A DNA stretch of 64,000 bases, taken from NCBI RefSeq assembly GCF_002211365.1, contig NZ_LOKZ01000012.1:186001-250000 (forward strand), given 5' to 3'. The stretch is from Rhizobium sp. R711. Lineage in GTDB: Bacteria; Pseudomonadota; Alphaproteobacteria; Rhizobiales; Rhizobiaceae. Made by a program: the position numbers and the translations under genes. Under the pieces are notes generated by a model. It worked only from the letters and a program-made list of their open reading frames with translations, was not told where the DNA came from and did not search any database. How positions within the stretch are numbered: position 1 is the first letter of the stretch; each line of letters begins with the position of its first letter. This document shows positions 1 to 7,880 of this stretch, piece after piece.

Positions 1-1
1 C

Positions 2-238
2 ATTCATCCTGACGAGTGCATCGACTGTGGTGTTTGCGAGCCGGAATGTCCCGCCGAGGCGATCAAGCCGGACACGGAGCCAGGCCTCGACAAGTGGCTC
101 AAGATCAACGCCGAGTATGCCAGCATCTGGCCGAACATCACGGTCAAGAAGGATGCCATGCCCGAAGCGAAGGAAATGGACGGCGAAAGCGGCAAGTTCG
201 AGAAGTACTTCTCGAAGAATCCCGGAGCCGGCGACTGA
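2..238 (+). CDS. fdxA: 7Fe ferredoxin FdxA, 3' part (5' end outside window)
   Basis: The window opens inside a frame that reads [17 protein letters not shown] and runs 78 codons to TGA at 236-238. The CxxCxxCxxxCP cluster motif and the following 'AEAI' and 'KWLKIN' stretch match the second cluster-binding half of bacterial seven-iron (3Fe-4S/4Fe-4S) ferredoxins of about 112 residues. Such proteins are small cytoplasmic electron carriers. The start codon and first cluster ligands lie upstream of base 1. It sits just before carD, an arrangement I recall from other rhizobia. The family is confident; the electron-transfer partner is unknown. Confidence 0.9.
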   Translation: MHPDECIDCGVCEPECPAEAIKPDTEPGLDKWLKINAEYASIWPNITVKKDAMPEAKEMDGESGKFEKYFSKNPGAGD

Positions 239-636
239 TACTAAAGTTCCAAGCTTAGGCCTGAAACCGGGTTCAGTGACCAAGAAAAATAGCTGAAGTG
301 TGCCTGCGGCATATGGGTGTCATGTGTTGCGCGCATGACTCAGCCGCAGTAAATTATTGATTTCCTCATATTTTTGTGATAGCTTCCTCACACTGATCCA
401 TTTGCGGCATGAAGCATGCCCAAACCACCACGAAAGCAAAACAAATCCAAAAACGCGGTTTCCGTGACATATCAACGCCTTGAGCCGTGAGGTTCTAAGC
501 TTGTGCGCATGGATGTGTTTGTTTTTGTCCAGTGGGACCAGAAGTAAGTCACCCGACGGATCTGACCGTCTCATCCGGGCCTGACTGACCCGGCTCCGGC
601 TGCAGCCGGAAGCGTAACAGGGAGTGTTTGAATAGA
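239..636. other. Intergenic region before carD
   Basis: About 400 bases separate the ferredoxin stop from carD. A short hairpin (CTGAA-ACCGGG-TTCAG, near 264-279) may end the ferredoxin transcript but has no clear T-run. The rest is AT-richer than its surroundings and presumably holds the carD promoter and a long leader. I could not fix a promoter with confidence. An open frame on the minus strand here (320-670) has no family resemblance and looks accidental. Confidence 0.4.
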
Positions 637-1209
637 ATGACGACCCAGCAGAAAAAACCTTCTTCCGCACGTCACGGCTTCAAGACCGGTGAATCGATCG
701 TGTACCCCGCACATGGCGTCGGTACCATCAGCGCCATCGAAGAGCAAGAAGTAGCAGGCATGAAGCTTGAACTTTTCGTTATCGATTTTGAGAAGGACAA
801 GATGCGCCTGAAAGTGCCGGTCGCGAAGGCTATGAGCATCGGCATGCGTAAGCTCTCCGAAACCGATTTCGTCGAGCGTGCGTTGAAGGTTGTGCAGGGC
901 AAGGCGCGCGTCAAGCGTACCATGTGGTCCCGTCGCGCCCAGGAATATGATGCCAAGATCAATTCCGGCGACCTCATTTCCATCGCTGAAGTTGTCCGCG
1001 ACCTCTATCGCGCCGAGAACCAGCCGGAACAGTCCTATTCCGAACGTCAGCTTTATGAAGCTGCGCTTGACCGCATGGCACGTGAAATCGCTGCCGTGAA
1101 CAAGATGTCGGAAACCGAAGCTGTCCGCCTCGTAGAGACCAACCTTAACAAGGGTCCGAAACGCGGCAAGGCAATCGAAGAAGACGAATCTCAGGATGAA
1201 GCTGCGTAA
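637..1209 (+). CDS. carD: CarD/CdnL-family RNA polymerase-binding transcription regulator
   Basis: A 190-residue protein. The N-terminal CarD/TRCF RNA-polymerase-interacting domain (about residues 12-75, 'GESIVYPAHGVGTI' followed by an acidic-basic beta-rich stretch) is followed by a helical C-terminal DNA-binding domain with 'RAQEYDAKINSGDLISIAEVVRDLYR'. CarD/CdnL proteins bind the RNA polymerase beta subunit and stabilise open complexes, notably at rRNA promoters. I chose ATG 637 because GGGAG at 620-624 is spaced well for it; an in-frame TTG at 628 is too close. The gene ends in a strong terminator, so it appears monocistronic. The C-terminal tail is acidic and rich in K/E. Confidence 0.93.
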   Translation: MTTQQKKPSSARHGFKTGESIVYPAHGVGTISAIEEQEVAGMKLELFVIDFEKDKMRLKVPVAKAMSIGMRKLSETDFVERALKVVQGKARVKRTMWSRRAQEYDAKINSGDLISIAEVVRDLYRAENQPEQSYSERQLYEAALDRMAREIAAVNKMSETEAVRLVETNLNKGPKRGKAIEEDESQDEAA

Positions 1210-1227
1210 GCTCTCTGTTTTTTCTGC

Positions 1228-1256
1228 AAAAAACCCGGCCTAGTGCCGGGTTTTTT
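1228..1256 (+). terminator. Intrinsic terminator of carD
   Basis: Perfect stem AAAAAACCCGGC (1228-1239) / GCCGGGTTTTTT (1245-1256) with a five-base loop, ending in a T-run, 18 bases after the carD stop. The A-tract on the other side makes it potentially bidirectional. Confidence 0.9.
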
Positions 1257-1259
1257 ATT

Positions 1260-1284
1260 GGAACTTTTTCAGTGCTCGCGCGTT
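1260..1284 (+). promoter_or_regulatory. Predicted EcfG/RpoE2-type promoter upstream of rpoH2
   Basis: GGAAC at 1260-1264, a 16-base spacer, then CGTT at 1281-1284. This matches the alphaproteobacterial general-stress ECF sigma consensus (GGAAC-N16/17-CGTT). It lies directly after the carD terminator and about 300 bases before rpoH2. In S. meliloti, rpoH2 is known to depend on RpoE2, which supports the call. The transcript would carry the small ORF and hairpins at 1328-1489 as leader. Confidence 0.72.
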
Positions 1285-1370
1285 TCAAGAATGTAGCTGC
1301 GGACCGCGTCGGGAACTGACATCACCCTCGAACGCTCGCATCCCTGTAAACGTTCGATGAGGAGCGGATC

Positions 1371-1442
1371 ATGCCTTCCACGTTCTGCCTATCCGGCAAC
1401 TTGAAGAAACTGGTCCTACCCGGCCGTATTACCGGCGCATAA
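1371..1442 (+). CDS. Possible 23-residue leader peptide upstream of rpoH2
   Basis: ATG 1371 to TAA 1440-1442 encodes M-P-S-T-F-C-L-S-G-N-L-K-K-L-V-L-P-G-R-I-T-G-A. A strong AGGAG at 1360-1364 stands six bases before the ATG. A perfect 7-bp inverted repeat (TCGAACG 1328-1334 / CGTTCGA 1351-1357) ends just ahead of that ribosome-binding site. The stop codon abuts two competing hairpins. I do not recognise the peptide. It could be a regulatory leader ORF, a small stress protein, or chance within a structured RNA. Confidence 0.4.
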   Translation: MPSTFCLSGNLKKLVLPGRITGA

Positions 1443-1489
1443 CCCTAAGCTAGGGCCCCATCTGGAAACGTCCAGAGTTCGGGGCCTTT
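1443..1489 (+). other. Competing hairpins in the rpoH2 leader, attenuator- or terminator-like
   Basis: Helix A is CCCTA (1443-1447) / TAGGG (1451-1455). Helix B is a nested structure with outer GGCCCC (1454-1459) / GGGGCC (1481-1486) and inner TCTGGA (1461-1466) / TCCAGA (1471-1476) around AACG. A and B share bases 1454-1455, so they exclude each other. B is followed by TTTATA, a weak T-tract. With the upstream promoter this could end a roughly 200-nt small RNA or control read-through into rpoH2. Confidence 0.5.
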
Positions 1490-1585
1490 ATACGTTCAAG
1501 ACATGAATTTGGTCTGGGCAGCAATGTCCGGAAGCAAGGATTCTTTGCCCTTTTTTGGCGTCACGCCTGAATTCAGGAGACCGAT

Positions 1586-2449
1586 ATGAAGAACATGTCA
1601 GCAGACCGGCGCATGATTAAAATCGCCATGGCGGCTCCCTACCTTGCCCGCGAAGAGGAACACGATCTCGCAATCCGCTGGAAGAACAATGACGACCGTG
1701 GCGCCCGCAATCAGATCGCCATGGCCCATATGCGCCTCGTCATCTCCATGGCGGGTAAATTTCGTAACTTTGGCCTGCCGATGAGCGACCTTGTGCAGGA
1801 GGGCTACGTCGGTCTGCTGGAGGCCGCAGCGCGCTTCGAGCCGGAGCGTGATGTCCGCTTCTCCACTTATGCAAGCTGGTGGATCCGAGCCTCCATCCAG
1901 GATTACATCCTTCGCAACTGGTCGATTGTTCGCGGTGGCACGAGTTCTGCCCAGAAGGCCCTGTTTTTCAATCTTCGTCGTCTGCGCGCCAAGCTCGCCA
2001 GGGGCGACACGCAGCTCACGCTCCAATCCATCCACCAGGAGATCGCGGCCGCACTCGGCGTCAGCCTTTCAGACGTCCAGACGATGGATGCCAGACTTTC
2101 AAGCAATGACGCCTCGCTGCAGGCACCCTCGGTTTCCGGCGATGCCGACAGCGCCGAGAAGATGGACTTCCTCGTCAGCGATGAGCCTCTGCCTGATGAG
2201 CAGGTATCGAACATGATCGACGGCGAGCGTCGCCGCAACTGGCTCGCTTCTGCCCTAAAGCACCTCAATGAGCGTGAAATGAAGATCATCAGCGCCCGGC
2301 GGCTCGCGGAAGACGGCGCTACGCTTGAGGAACTCGGCGCGGATCTCGGCATTTCCAAGGAACGCGTCCGGCAGATTGAAAGCCGGGCGATGGAGAAACT
2401 GCGCAGCGCGCTCGTCAGCGCGGACCCCTATATGGCCGCATCCGCCTAA
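1586..2449 (+). CDS. rpoH2: RNA polymerase sigma-32 factor, RpoH2 type
   Basis: A 287-residue sigma-70-family protein. Region 2 includes 'DLVQEGYVGLLEAAARFEP' and 'FSTYASWWIRASIQDYILRNW' (about residues 68-112). The RpoH-specific box 'AQKALFFNLRRLRAK' is at about 122-136. Region 4 holds 'LNEREMKIISARRLAEDG..TLEELGADLGISKERVRQIESRAMEKLR'. Heat-shock sigma factors direct core polymerase to chaperone and protease genes; the RpoH2 paralogue of rhizobia is tied to the general stress response. ATG 1586 is preceded by AGGAG at 1575-1579, which is partly inside the palindrome CCTG-AATT-CAGG (1566-1577). The 376-base gap upstream holds an EcfG-type promoter and structured leader. A terminator follows the gene. 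Confidence 0.93.
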   Translation: MKNMSADRRMIKIAMAAPYLAREEEHDLAIRWKNNDDRGARNQIAMAHMRLVISMAGKFRNFGLPMSDLVQEGYVGLLEAAARFEPERDVRFSTYASWWIRASIQDYILRNWSIVRGGTSSAQKALFFNLRRLRAKLARGDTQLTLQSIHQEIAAALGVSLSDVQTMDARLSSNDASLQAPSVSGDADSAEKMDFLVSDEPLPDEQVSNMIDGERRRNWLASALKHLNEREMKIISARRLAEDGATLEELGADLGISKERVRQIESRAMEKLRSALVSADPYMAASA

Positions 2450-2475
2450 AAGAGCTTACTCCCAGCGATGGAACT

Positions 2476-2504
2476 GGCCCGGTGAAAGCCGGGCCCCTTT
2501 TTAT
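2476..2504 (+). terminator. Intrinsic terminator of rpoH2
   Basis: Stem GGCCCGG (2476-2482) / CCGGGCC (2489-2495) with a six-base loop, followed by CCTTTTTATT. It ends at the stop codon of the convergent M48 protease gene. Confidence 0.85.
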
Positions 2505-4018
2505 TCCGCGATAATCTTGACGCGGTCGCCCGGGGAAACGGAGGCACCCGTCGGCAAAGCATTGATAAGCTTGAAGAGATCGAGCTTGCGATCCGTGCCC
2601 ATCATCCGCGCAGCAAGCGTCGTGATGTTCTCGCCCGGCCGTACTTTGACGACCCTGACCCGCAAGGGCTTCAAGGAAGCCGTTTCTTCCGGGGTCATGC
2701 GGCGGAAGCTTGCCCGCAACACATCGGCGGTCTGCTGCAGCGTCGCGCTACCCTTCGGCACGGCCGTCAGGAACCGGAAGATCTGTGCGTTGTTGCGGAT
2801 GACGGTGACGTCGAAGTCCCAGCGATCTGCGCTCGCCCGCGCCGTCGCGGCCTCCATTCCATTGACCGTGATCTGCTGAATGGTCGACGGATCAAGGCCG
2901 GTAACCCAACCGCTCGAGATGTAGTTCGTCAGGCTCTGGTTCTGATTATCAGCAACGCCGTCAAAACGGATCGCAACATCGCCGGGACCGGTCGCCATGA
3001 CCGCCTCGACCTTGTTGTCGATCTTGAAATCAGGAGGCACGTCGAAGCGAATACCGAGACCACCGTGCAGGAAGGTCTGACCGCGCACATACCCTTCCTC
3101 CGGACTGTCGCCGTAAAGTAGGCCGTCGATTCCGTCGAGATAGTAGTCCCTGCCCGTGTCGCCAACCTTGCCTTCCTGACCGAAAGCACGCGCATGGTCG
3201 CGCGCAAGTTCGATACGCTGTGCCGAGTTCGGATGGCTGGACAGGAAGTCGAGGCTCTGATCCGCCTCAGGATCGACCGACATGAAACGGCTATAGGCAG
3301 CCATGGAATCCAAGAACCGCGCAGCAGCATAGGGATCGTAGCCTGCCTCGCCGAGCATGCGGACGCCGATCACGTCTGCCTGCAGTTCCTGCTGCCGCGA
3401 GAACGCTGCCAGTCGCAGCTTGCCACGCGCCAGCGCCTGCTTTCCGGCAATGTCGCTCGACAACACTTCGGCAACGACACGGCTGGCGATAACTTCCGCT
3501 TCCTCGCGCTTCTGCCGTTCGATGCCATGATTTGCGGTAACGTGGCCCATCTCATGCGAAAGAACAGCAGCGACCTCGGAGGCATCGTTGGCAAGCGCCA
3601 GCAAGCCACGCGTCACATAGAGATAGCCGCCGGGCAAGGCAAACGCGTTGATAGCCGGCGAGTTCAGGATGGTGATGCGATAGGACTGACTCGGATTCTC
3701 CGAGACCGCCGTCAGTGCGCCCGCGATACGGGCAACCAAGCGCTCGGTCTTAGCGTCCTTGTATTCACCGCCATAGCTCGCGACGATGCGCGGATGCTCG
3801 CGGGCGCCCATGGCAGCGCGCGGATCGTTCTTCTGCACTTCATCGACGATCTGCGGATTGGAGGAGGGTGCAACGCTTGGCTGATAGGACTGCTCGAGAA
3901 TGGATTGGCAGCCGTACAACGCAACGCTTGTCGCACACACAAACGACACCCGTCGTACCAAGCGGCACGCAGACGAGAGCACATCACTGGAAGGCGCGGG
4001 GAATTTCCACGTCGGCAT
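2501..4018 (-). CDS. M48-family Zn metalloprotease, predicted lipoprotein, with LysM-like C-terminus
   Basis: About 505 residues from ATG 4018. The N-terminus has 'RLVRRVSFVCATSVALYGCQ', a lipoprotein signal with lipobox L-Y-G-C at about residue 37, so the protein should sit on the periplasmic side of a membrane. The M48 catalytic motif HEMGH is at about residues 155-159, and 'QQELQADVIGVRMLGEAGYDP' supplies the third zinc ligand. The C-terminal 50 residues ('RVRVVKVRPGENITTLAARM...LFKLINAL..SVSPGDRVKIIAE') resemble a LysM repeat. The family (BepA/YfgC-like) works in outer-membrane protein quality control. Upstream in-frame ATGs (4045, 4141) would put the signal far from the N-terminus, hence my start; no start has a strong ribosome-binding site. 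Confidence 0.85.
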   Translation of the reverse strand: MPTWKFPAPSSDVLSSACRLVRRVSFVCATSVALYGCQSILEQSYQPSVAPSSNPQIVDEVQKNDPRAAMGAREHPRIVASYGGEYKDAKTERLVARIAGALTAVSENPSQSYRITILNSPAINAFALPGGYLYVTRGLLALANDASEVAAVLSHEMGHVTANHGIERQKREEAEVIASRVVAEVLSSDIAGKQALARGKLRLAAFSRQQELQADVIGVRMLGEAGYDPYAAARFLDSMAAYSRFMSVDPEADQSLDFLSSHPNSAQRIELARDHARAFGQEGKVGDTGRDYYLDGIDGLLYGDSPEEGYVRGQTFLHGGLGIRFDVPPDFKIDNKVEAVMATGPGDVAIRFDGVADNQNQSLTNYISSGWVTGLDPSTIQQITVNGMEAATARASADRWDFDVTVIRNNAQIFRFLTAVPKGSATLQQTADVLRASFRRMTPEETASLKPLRVRVVKVRPGENITTLAARMMGTDRKLDLFKLINALPTGASVSPGDRVKIIAE

Positions 4019-4292
4019 ACTGTCCAGTCTGGCTCTCCAAGTCATTTTGCTTGTCGGCCGGTCCGCTTCCGCGACCCGGTCGGTCTCATGGTGATTCAAC
4101 AGGCGTCCGTCCCCGTTCTTGCACTGCACAATCGGGGACACAAGTCTTTGCTGTAACTGATTTCCGCATCGGTTGCATAGCGAGACTCTGACTAAATGTG
4201 GCGCCGTTGTATTTTAGCAAGCCTAACGTGCTTTCGAGTTCCCTCGGTCGCCTCAAATTATGGCGAAAGTGCCGTTACAGCTGCCAGATTCG

Positions 4293-5009
4293 TCAACTGC
4301 GGAGAAATTGCGCCAATCCGGGATGATCCTCGTGGCCCAGAAATTCATCCATCGGAGCGGCCACGACAATCCTGCCGTCTTCGATAAAAAGGCCGAAGTC
4401 TGCGATGCGTCTGACCTCGTCAGGATCATGCGACACGACGACGACGGTATTGCCGGTCTCGCGATGCATGTCGAGCAGCAGCGCCGCCATTCCATTTCTC
4501 AAGCCGGGATCAAGCGCCGCGAAGGGCTCGTCAAGCAGAAGCACTGGGCGATTACGAACAAGAGCACGCGCGAAGGCCACGCGCTGCCGCTCCCCGCCGG
4601 AGAGCGTCCCCGGCATTCGCCGCTCAAAACCGGCGAGCCCCGCCTTTTCAAGCGAAGACATGATCGATTGCCGATCAGCAGCCCTGAGTTTCATTGCCGG
4701 GTTAATGCCAAGGCCGATGTTAGTAAAAACATCGAGATGCGCGAACAAATTATTGTCCTGGAATACGAGCGAGACGGCGCGTCGGGCCGGATGCTCGCCG
4801 GTTACATCCTTTCCCGCGATCAGTATCCGCCCTCGAATGGCCGTGTCGAAGCCGGCAAGCAGGTTCAGGAACGTCGACTTGCCAGCCCCCGAAGCGCCCG
4901 TCACTGCAATCACCGCACCGGCGGGAAGCCGGCAATCGAAGTGAAACTCTTGCGCGCCAAGTTGGAGACCGACATCGCGCATCTCGACCGAGAACTGCGG
5001 ATCACCCAT
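4293..5009 (-). CDS. thiQ: Thiamine ABC transporter ATP-binding protein
   Basis: A 238-residue ABC ATPase. Walker A is GASGAGKST (38-46), the Q-loop is in 'LVFQDNNLFAHL', the signature is LSGGERQ (about 136-142) and Walker B is LLLDEP (about 157-162). The short length and N-terminal sequence fit ThiQ. It is the last gene of the thiBPQ operon, overlapping thiP by eight bases, and would energise import of thiamine or its phosphates. Expression should follow the TPP riboswitch at 7727-7811. Confidence 0.92.
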   Translation of the reverse strand: MGDPQFSVEMRDVGLQLGAQEFHFDCRLPAGAVIAVTGASGAGKSTFLNLLAGFDTAIRGRILIAGKDVTGEHPARRAVSLVFQDNNLFAHLDVFTNIGLGINPAMKLRAADRQSIMSSLEKAGLAGFERRMPGTLSGGERQRVAFARALVRNRPVLLLDEPFAALDPGLRNGMAALLLDMHRETGNTVVVVSHDPDEVRRIADFGLFIEDGRIVVAAPMDEFLGHEDHPGLAQFLRS

Positions 5010-6636
5010 GGAGAGCCACCTCTCGCCGCGCAGGCCCCATGGTGCCGGCGATCGTCAGCAGCAGACAGACGATACCAAGGATCAGCGCCAACCCATCCGC
5101 ATCGTTCGTCCGGTAGCTCCCCATGCGGCTATATACGAGCCAAGGCAGCGTGACGAAACTATCCGAACCGAACAGCGCGACGGCGCCGAGGTCGCCGAGC
5201 GACAGCGCCATCGCAAATGAAAATGCCGTGAGCATAGGCTTGAACAGGGCGGGCATGTCGATGAGACGTAGTTGCACCCAACCTGTGACACCGAGGCTCG
5301 CCGCAAGTTTCTGCGTCCGGCGTTTGTGAACGATGAAAGCGGGCTCGAGAACGCGCATCACAAAGGGCAGAGACATCAAAGCGTTAATCGCGACGATCAG
5401 CAGAGGAGTGGCTGCGCTCACATCACTGAAGCTTCTCAGCGCGAGAAACCAGCCCGTCGCAAGGACGATCGGTGGCACGAGCAAGACCAGCGACGACGCG
5501 CCACCCATGGCGGCAAAGAATGCTCCCGCACCCGAGACCCCTGGACGTCGGAGAAGCACCGCCCGGCGTGCACTCACCAGCATCATCGAGATCAGCAAAG
5601 CGAGGACCGCTGCGGAGACTGAGATGGCAAGGCTGGTGCCAGCCGACTGCCAGAAAATGGGTTCGCGCAACAGCTTCATAAGATCAGACCGAAGGCCTGC
5701 GAAAACCACTGACATCAGAGGCAAGCCCAGAAACAGAGTAGCAAGCAGCAGGACGCTGCCATCCAAAAGCCGCGCACCCGGCAGTCCCCCATCCGGGCGC
5801 CTGACGGCCTTACCGGCCGTCGTCCCCTCATCCTTCGGCGCCGGAAGAAGCGACAGCGCCCCAAGGATCACAGCTGTAAGGACGATCTGAAGCAGGGAGA
5901 GCGCGACAGCCCTGCCTGGATCAAAATCGAAGCGCAGCGATTGATAGATAGCGACCTCGACGGTCGTCGCGGCTGGTCCACCACCCAACGTCAGCACCAA
6001 CGTGAAACTTGTGGCGCAGAGCATGAAGATCAGGCCGGCGATACCGGGAATGACAGAGCGCAGAACCGGCCATTCAACGAAGCGGAAAATCGAGCCAGGC
6101 CGCATGCCGAGACCGCTCGCCATCAGCCAATATTCGGCTGGCACGCGTTCCAGTGCTGCCAGCATCAGGCGGCAAGCGAGCGGCATGTTGAAAAAAACAT
6201 GCGCCAGCAGGATCCCAGAAAGCCCGTATATGCTGATCGGTTCCGCCATACCAAGCTTGAGCAGCACCAAGTTCAGGATGCCCTGTCGTCCCCAGATTCC
6301 GATCAACCCAAGGGCCCCGATCAGAACAGGGAGCCCCATCGGCACCGCCATGAGGCGAATGATCCAGATACGGCCGGGGAAATGCCGCTGACGCGCCAGG
6401 GCTTGTGCGACCGGAATGGCGAAAGCGATGGAGAGCAGCGTCGAGAGTAGGGCCTGCAACAATGTGAAACGAAGGACCCGCAGGACGTATGGTTCGAACA
6501 CCGCCGTCAGAGTGGACGAGGTATCGTTCGAGAGAAGTAAGGCAAAGATTGCAAGGCCGACGAAAACGGCAATGCCGGCGAGGCTCGCAGCCCCGCCCAG
6601 CATCGCATGTCGCATCTCCGCCTTAGTCAGAAGCAT
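5002..6636 (-). CDS. thiP: Thiamine ABC transporter permease
   Basis: A 544-residue inner-membrane protein made of two fused permease halves with about twelve hydrophobic segments; the halves join around the polar stretch 'PAPKDEGTTAGKAVRRPDGG'. Each half carries an EAA-like loop contacting ThiQ. Length and organisation match ThiP. I start it at ATG 6636, whose A is the last base of the thiB stop (TGATG), indicating translational coupling; an upstream in-frame codon at 6663 lies inside thiB. It forms the channel for substrate delivered by ThiB. Confidence 0.92.
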   Translation of the reverse strand: MLLTKAEMRHAMLGGAASLAGIAVFVGLAIFALLLSNDTSSTLTAVFEPYVLRVLRFTLLQALLSTLLSIAFAIPVAQALARQRHFPGRIWIIRLMAVPMGLPVLIGALGLIGIWGRQGILNLVLLKLGMAEPISIYGLSGILLAHVFFNMPLACRLMLAALERVPAEYWLMASGLGMRPGSIFRFVEWPVLRSVIPGIAGLIFMLCATSFTLVLTLGGGPAATTVEVAIYQSLRFDFDPGRAVALSLLQIVLTAVILGALSLLPAPKDEGTTAGKAVRRPDGGLPGARLLDGSVLLLATLFLGLPLMSVVFAGLRSDLMKLLREPIFWQSAGTSLAISVSAAVLALLISMMLVSARRAVLLRRPGVSGAGAFFAAMGGASSLVLLVPPIVLATGWFLALRSFSDVSAATPLLIVAINALMSLPFVMRVLEPAFIVHKRRTQKLAASLGVTGWVQLRLIDMPALFKPMLTAFSFAMALSLGDLGAVALFGSDSFVTLPWLVYSRMGSYRTNDADGLALILGIVCLLLTIAGTMGPARREVALHG

Positions 6637-7664
6637 CAATTCATGCTCATGGCAGCCAGCCACTCATCGACCCAGGCCTTGCGGTTTTCGGCGACCTCGT
6701 CCGAGCTCATCAGAAAGGTCTTTGACGGATTCACGAGCTTGCCGAACGCATCCGGCAGCGGCTGTGACGTCGCCGAAACTGGCATCATCCAGTTGTTGGT
6801 CGGAATGGTATCCTGGAAGCCCGGCGTCACCATGAACTTCAGGAACTCACGCGCAAGCTCCTTGTCGGGCGCATTCTTAAGCAGGCCTGCCACCTCGATC
6901 TGTATGTAATGGCCTTCTGAAAATGCGGCCGCCTGATAACGGTCCGTATTTTCCGCGACCATGTGGTAGGCAGGTGAGGTCGTGTAGGAGAGCACCATCG
7001 GCGCCTCACCCTTGGTGAAAAGCCCGTAAGCTTCGGACCAGCCGGGGGTCACCGTCAGCACCCGCTTCTTGAGTTTTGCCCAAGCCTCAGGCGCCTTATC
7101 GCCGTAAACAGACTTCACCCACAGCAAGAGACCGAGCCCTGGTGTCGAGGTGCGCGGATCCTCTATGACGATCTTTTGCGATGGATCGCCCTCAACCAGA
7201 TCCTTCATGCTTTTCGGAGGATTTTTGATCGTCTGAGTGTCGTAGATGACGGCGAAGTGGCCGTAGTCGTAAGGCACGAATACGTCGTCTTTATAGTTCC
7301 CAGGCACTTTAAGCGCGCCAACATCGACACCGCTCGCATCGAACAGGCCGGTTGCTTTCGCTTCCGTGGTCAGATTCGTATCCAAGCCGAGCACGACATC
7401 GGCCTTCGTGCCGGCGCCTTCGAGTTTGAGGCGCGACAACAAGGCCACGCCATCGGCCACGCTGACGAAATTGACGCTGCAGCCGCAGGTCCTCTCGAAT
7501 GCTTCCTTAACCTTCGGACCCGGACCCCATTCGGATGTGAAGCTTTCGTAGGTGTAAATGGTGAGCGTCTTGTCTGCCGCCTGCGCGCCTGCACCGGCCA
7601 GGCAGACAGTCGCGACCAAAGCCGTAGCAAGCAGCGAACGGCTCTTGAACTTGATTTTGAACAT
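6636..7664 (-). CDS. thiB: Thiamine ABC transporter substrate-binding protein
   Basis: A 342-residue periplasmic binding protein. The first 29 residues form a signal peptide ending 'AGAGAQAAD'. The mature start '[18 protein letters not shown]', followed by '[12 protein letters not shown]', is typical of ThiB/TbpA, which binds thiamine, TMP and TPP. It leads thiBPQ. GAGGAGAGG stands before the ATG, and GGTGCC touching the ATG can pair with an upstream GGCACC, giving a likely off-state helix for the TPP riboswitch. Confidence 0.94.
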   Translation of the reverse strand: MFKIKFKSRSLLATALVATVCLAGAGAQAADKTLTIYTYESFTSEWGPGPKVKEAFERTCGCSVNFVSVADGVALLSRLKLEGAGTKADVVLGLDTNLTTEAKATGLFDASGVDVGALKVPGNYKDDVFVPYDYGHFAVIYDTQTIKNPPKSMKDLVEGDPSQKIVIEDPRTSTPGLGLLLWVKSVYGDKAPEAWAKLKKRVLTVTPGWSEAYGLFTKGEAPMVLSYTTSPAYHMVAENTDRYQAAAFSEGHYIQIEVAGLLKNAPDKELAREFLKFMVTPGFQDTIPTNNWMMPVSATSQPLPDAFGKLVNPSKTFLMSSDEVAENRKAWVDEWLAAMSMN

Positions 7665-7726
7665 GGCACCTCTCCTCTGGTTTTTGCTTGAAGGGGAAAA
7701 GGGCGGTGCCAGATGTCACGCGTCTA

Positions 7727-7811
7727 ATCCCTCCGCCGGTGTTAGCCGGATCAGGTTCCGCGGGTTGGCTTTCAGCCTCTCAGCCGCATGCCTGATGGCA
7801 CGGGCACCCCG
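7727..7811 (-). promoter_or_regulatory. TPP riboswitch (THI element) controlling thiBPQ
   Basis: Read on the minus strand, the element begins GGGGTGCC, then contains GGCTGAGAG, an AACCC segment, the conserved GAACCTGATCCGGCTAACAC core and GCGGAGGGA. These are the signature blocks of the THI-box aptamer. It lies about 60 bases before thiB. No T-rich terminator is visible between it and thiB; the GGCACC/GGTGCC helix over the start suggests translational control. Confidence 0.96.
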
Positions 7812-7880
7812 TTAGAGCGTTTGAGATGTATCGCCACGCTTGGCGTCTTGCAAGTGGCGGCCTTAGGCCGCGCTCGGCAT

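Noticed and set aside
320..670. 116-codon open frame on the minus strand before carD
   Set aside because: It overlaps the carD start, has no ribosome-binding site worth noting, irregular composition (many Ser/Arg/Cys), and no family resemblance.
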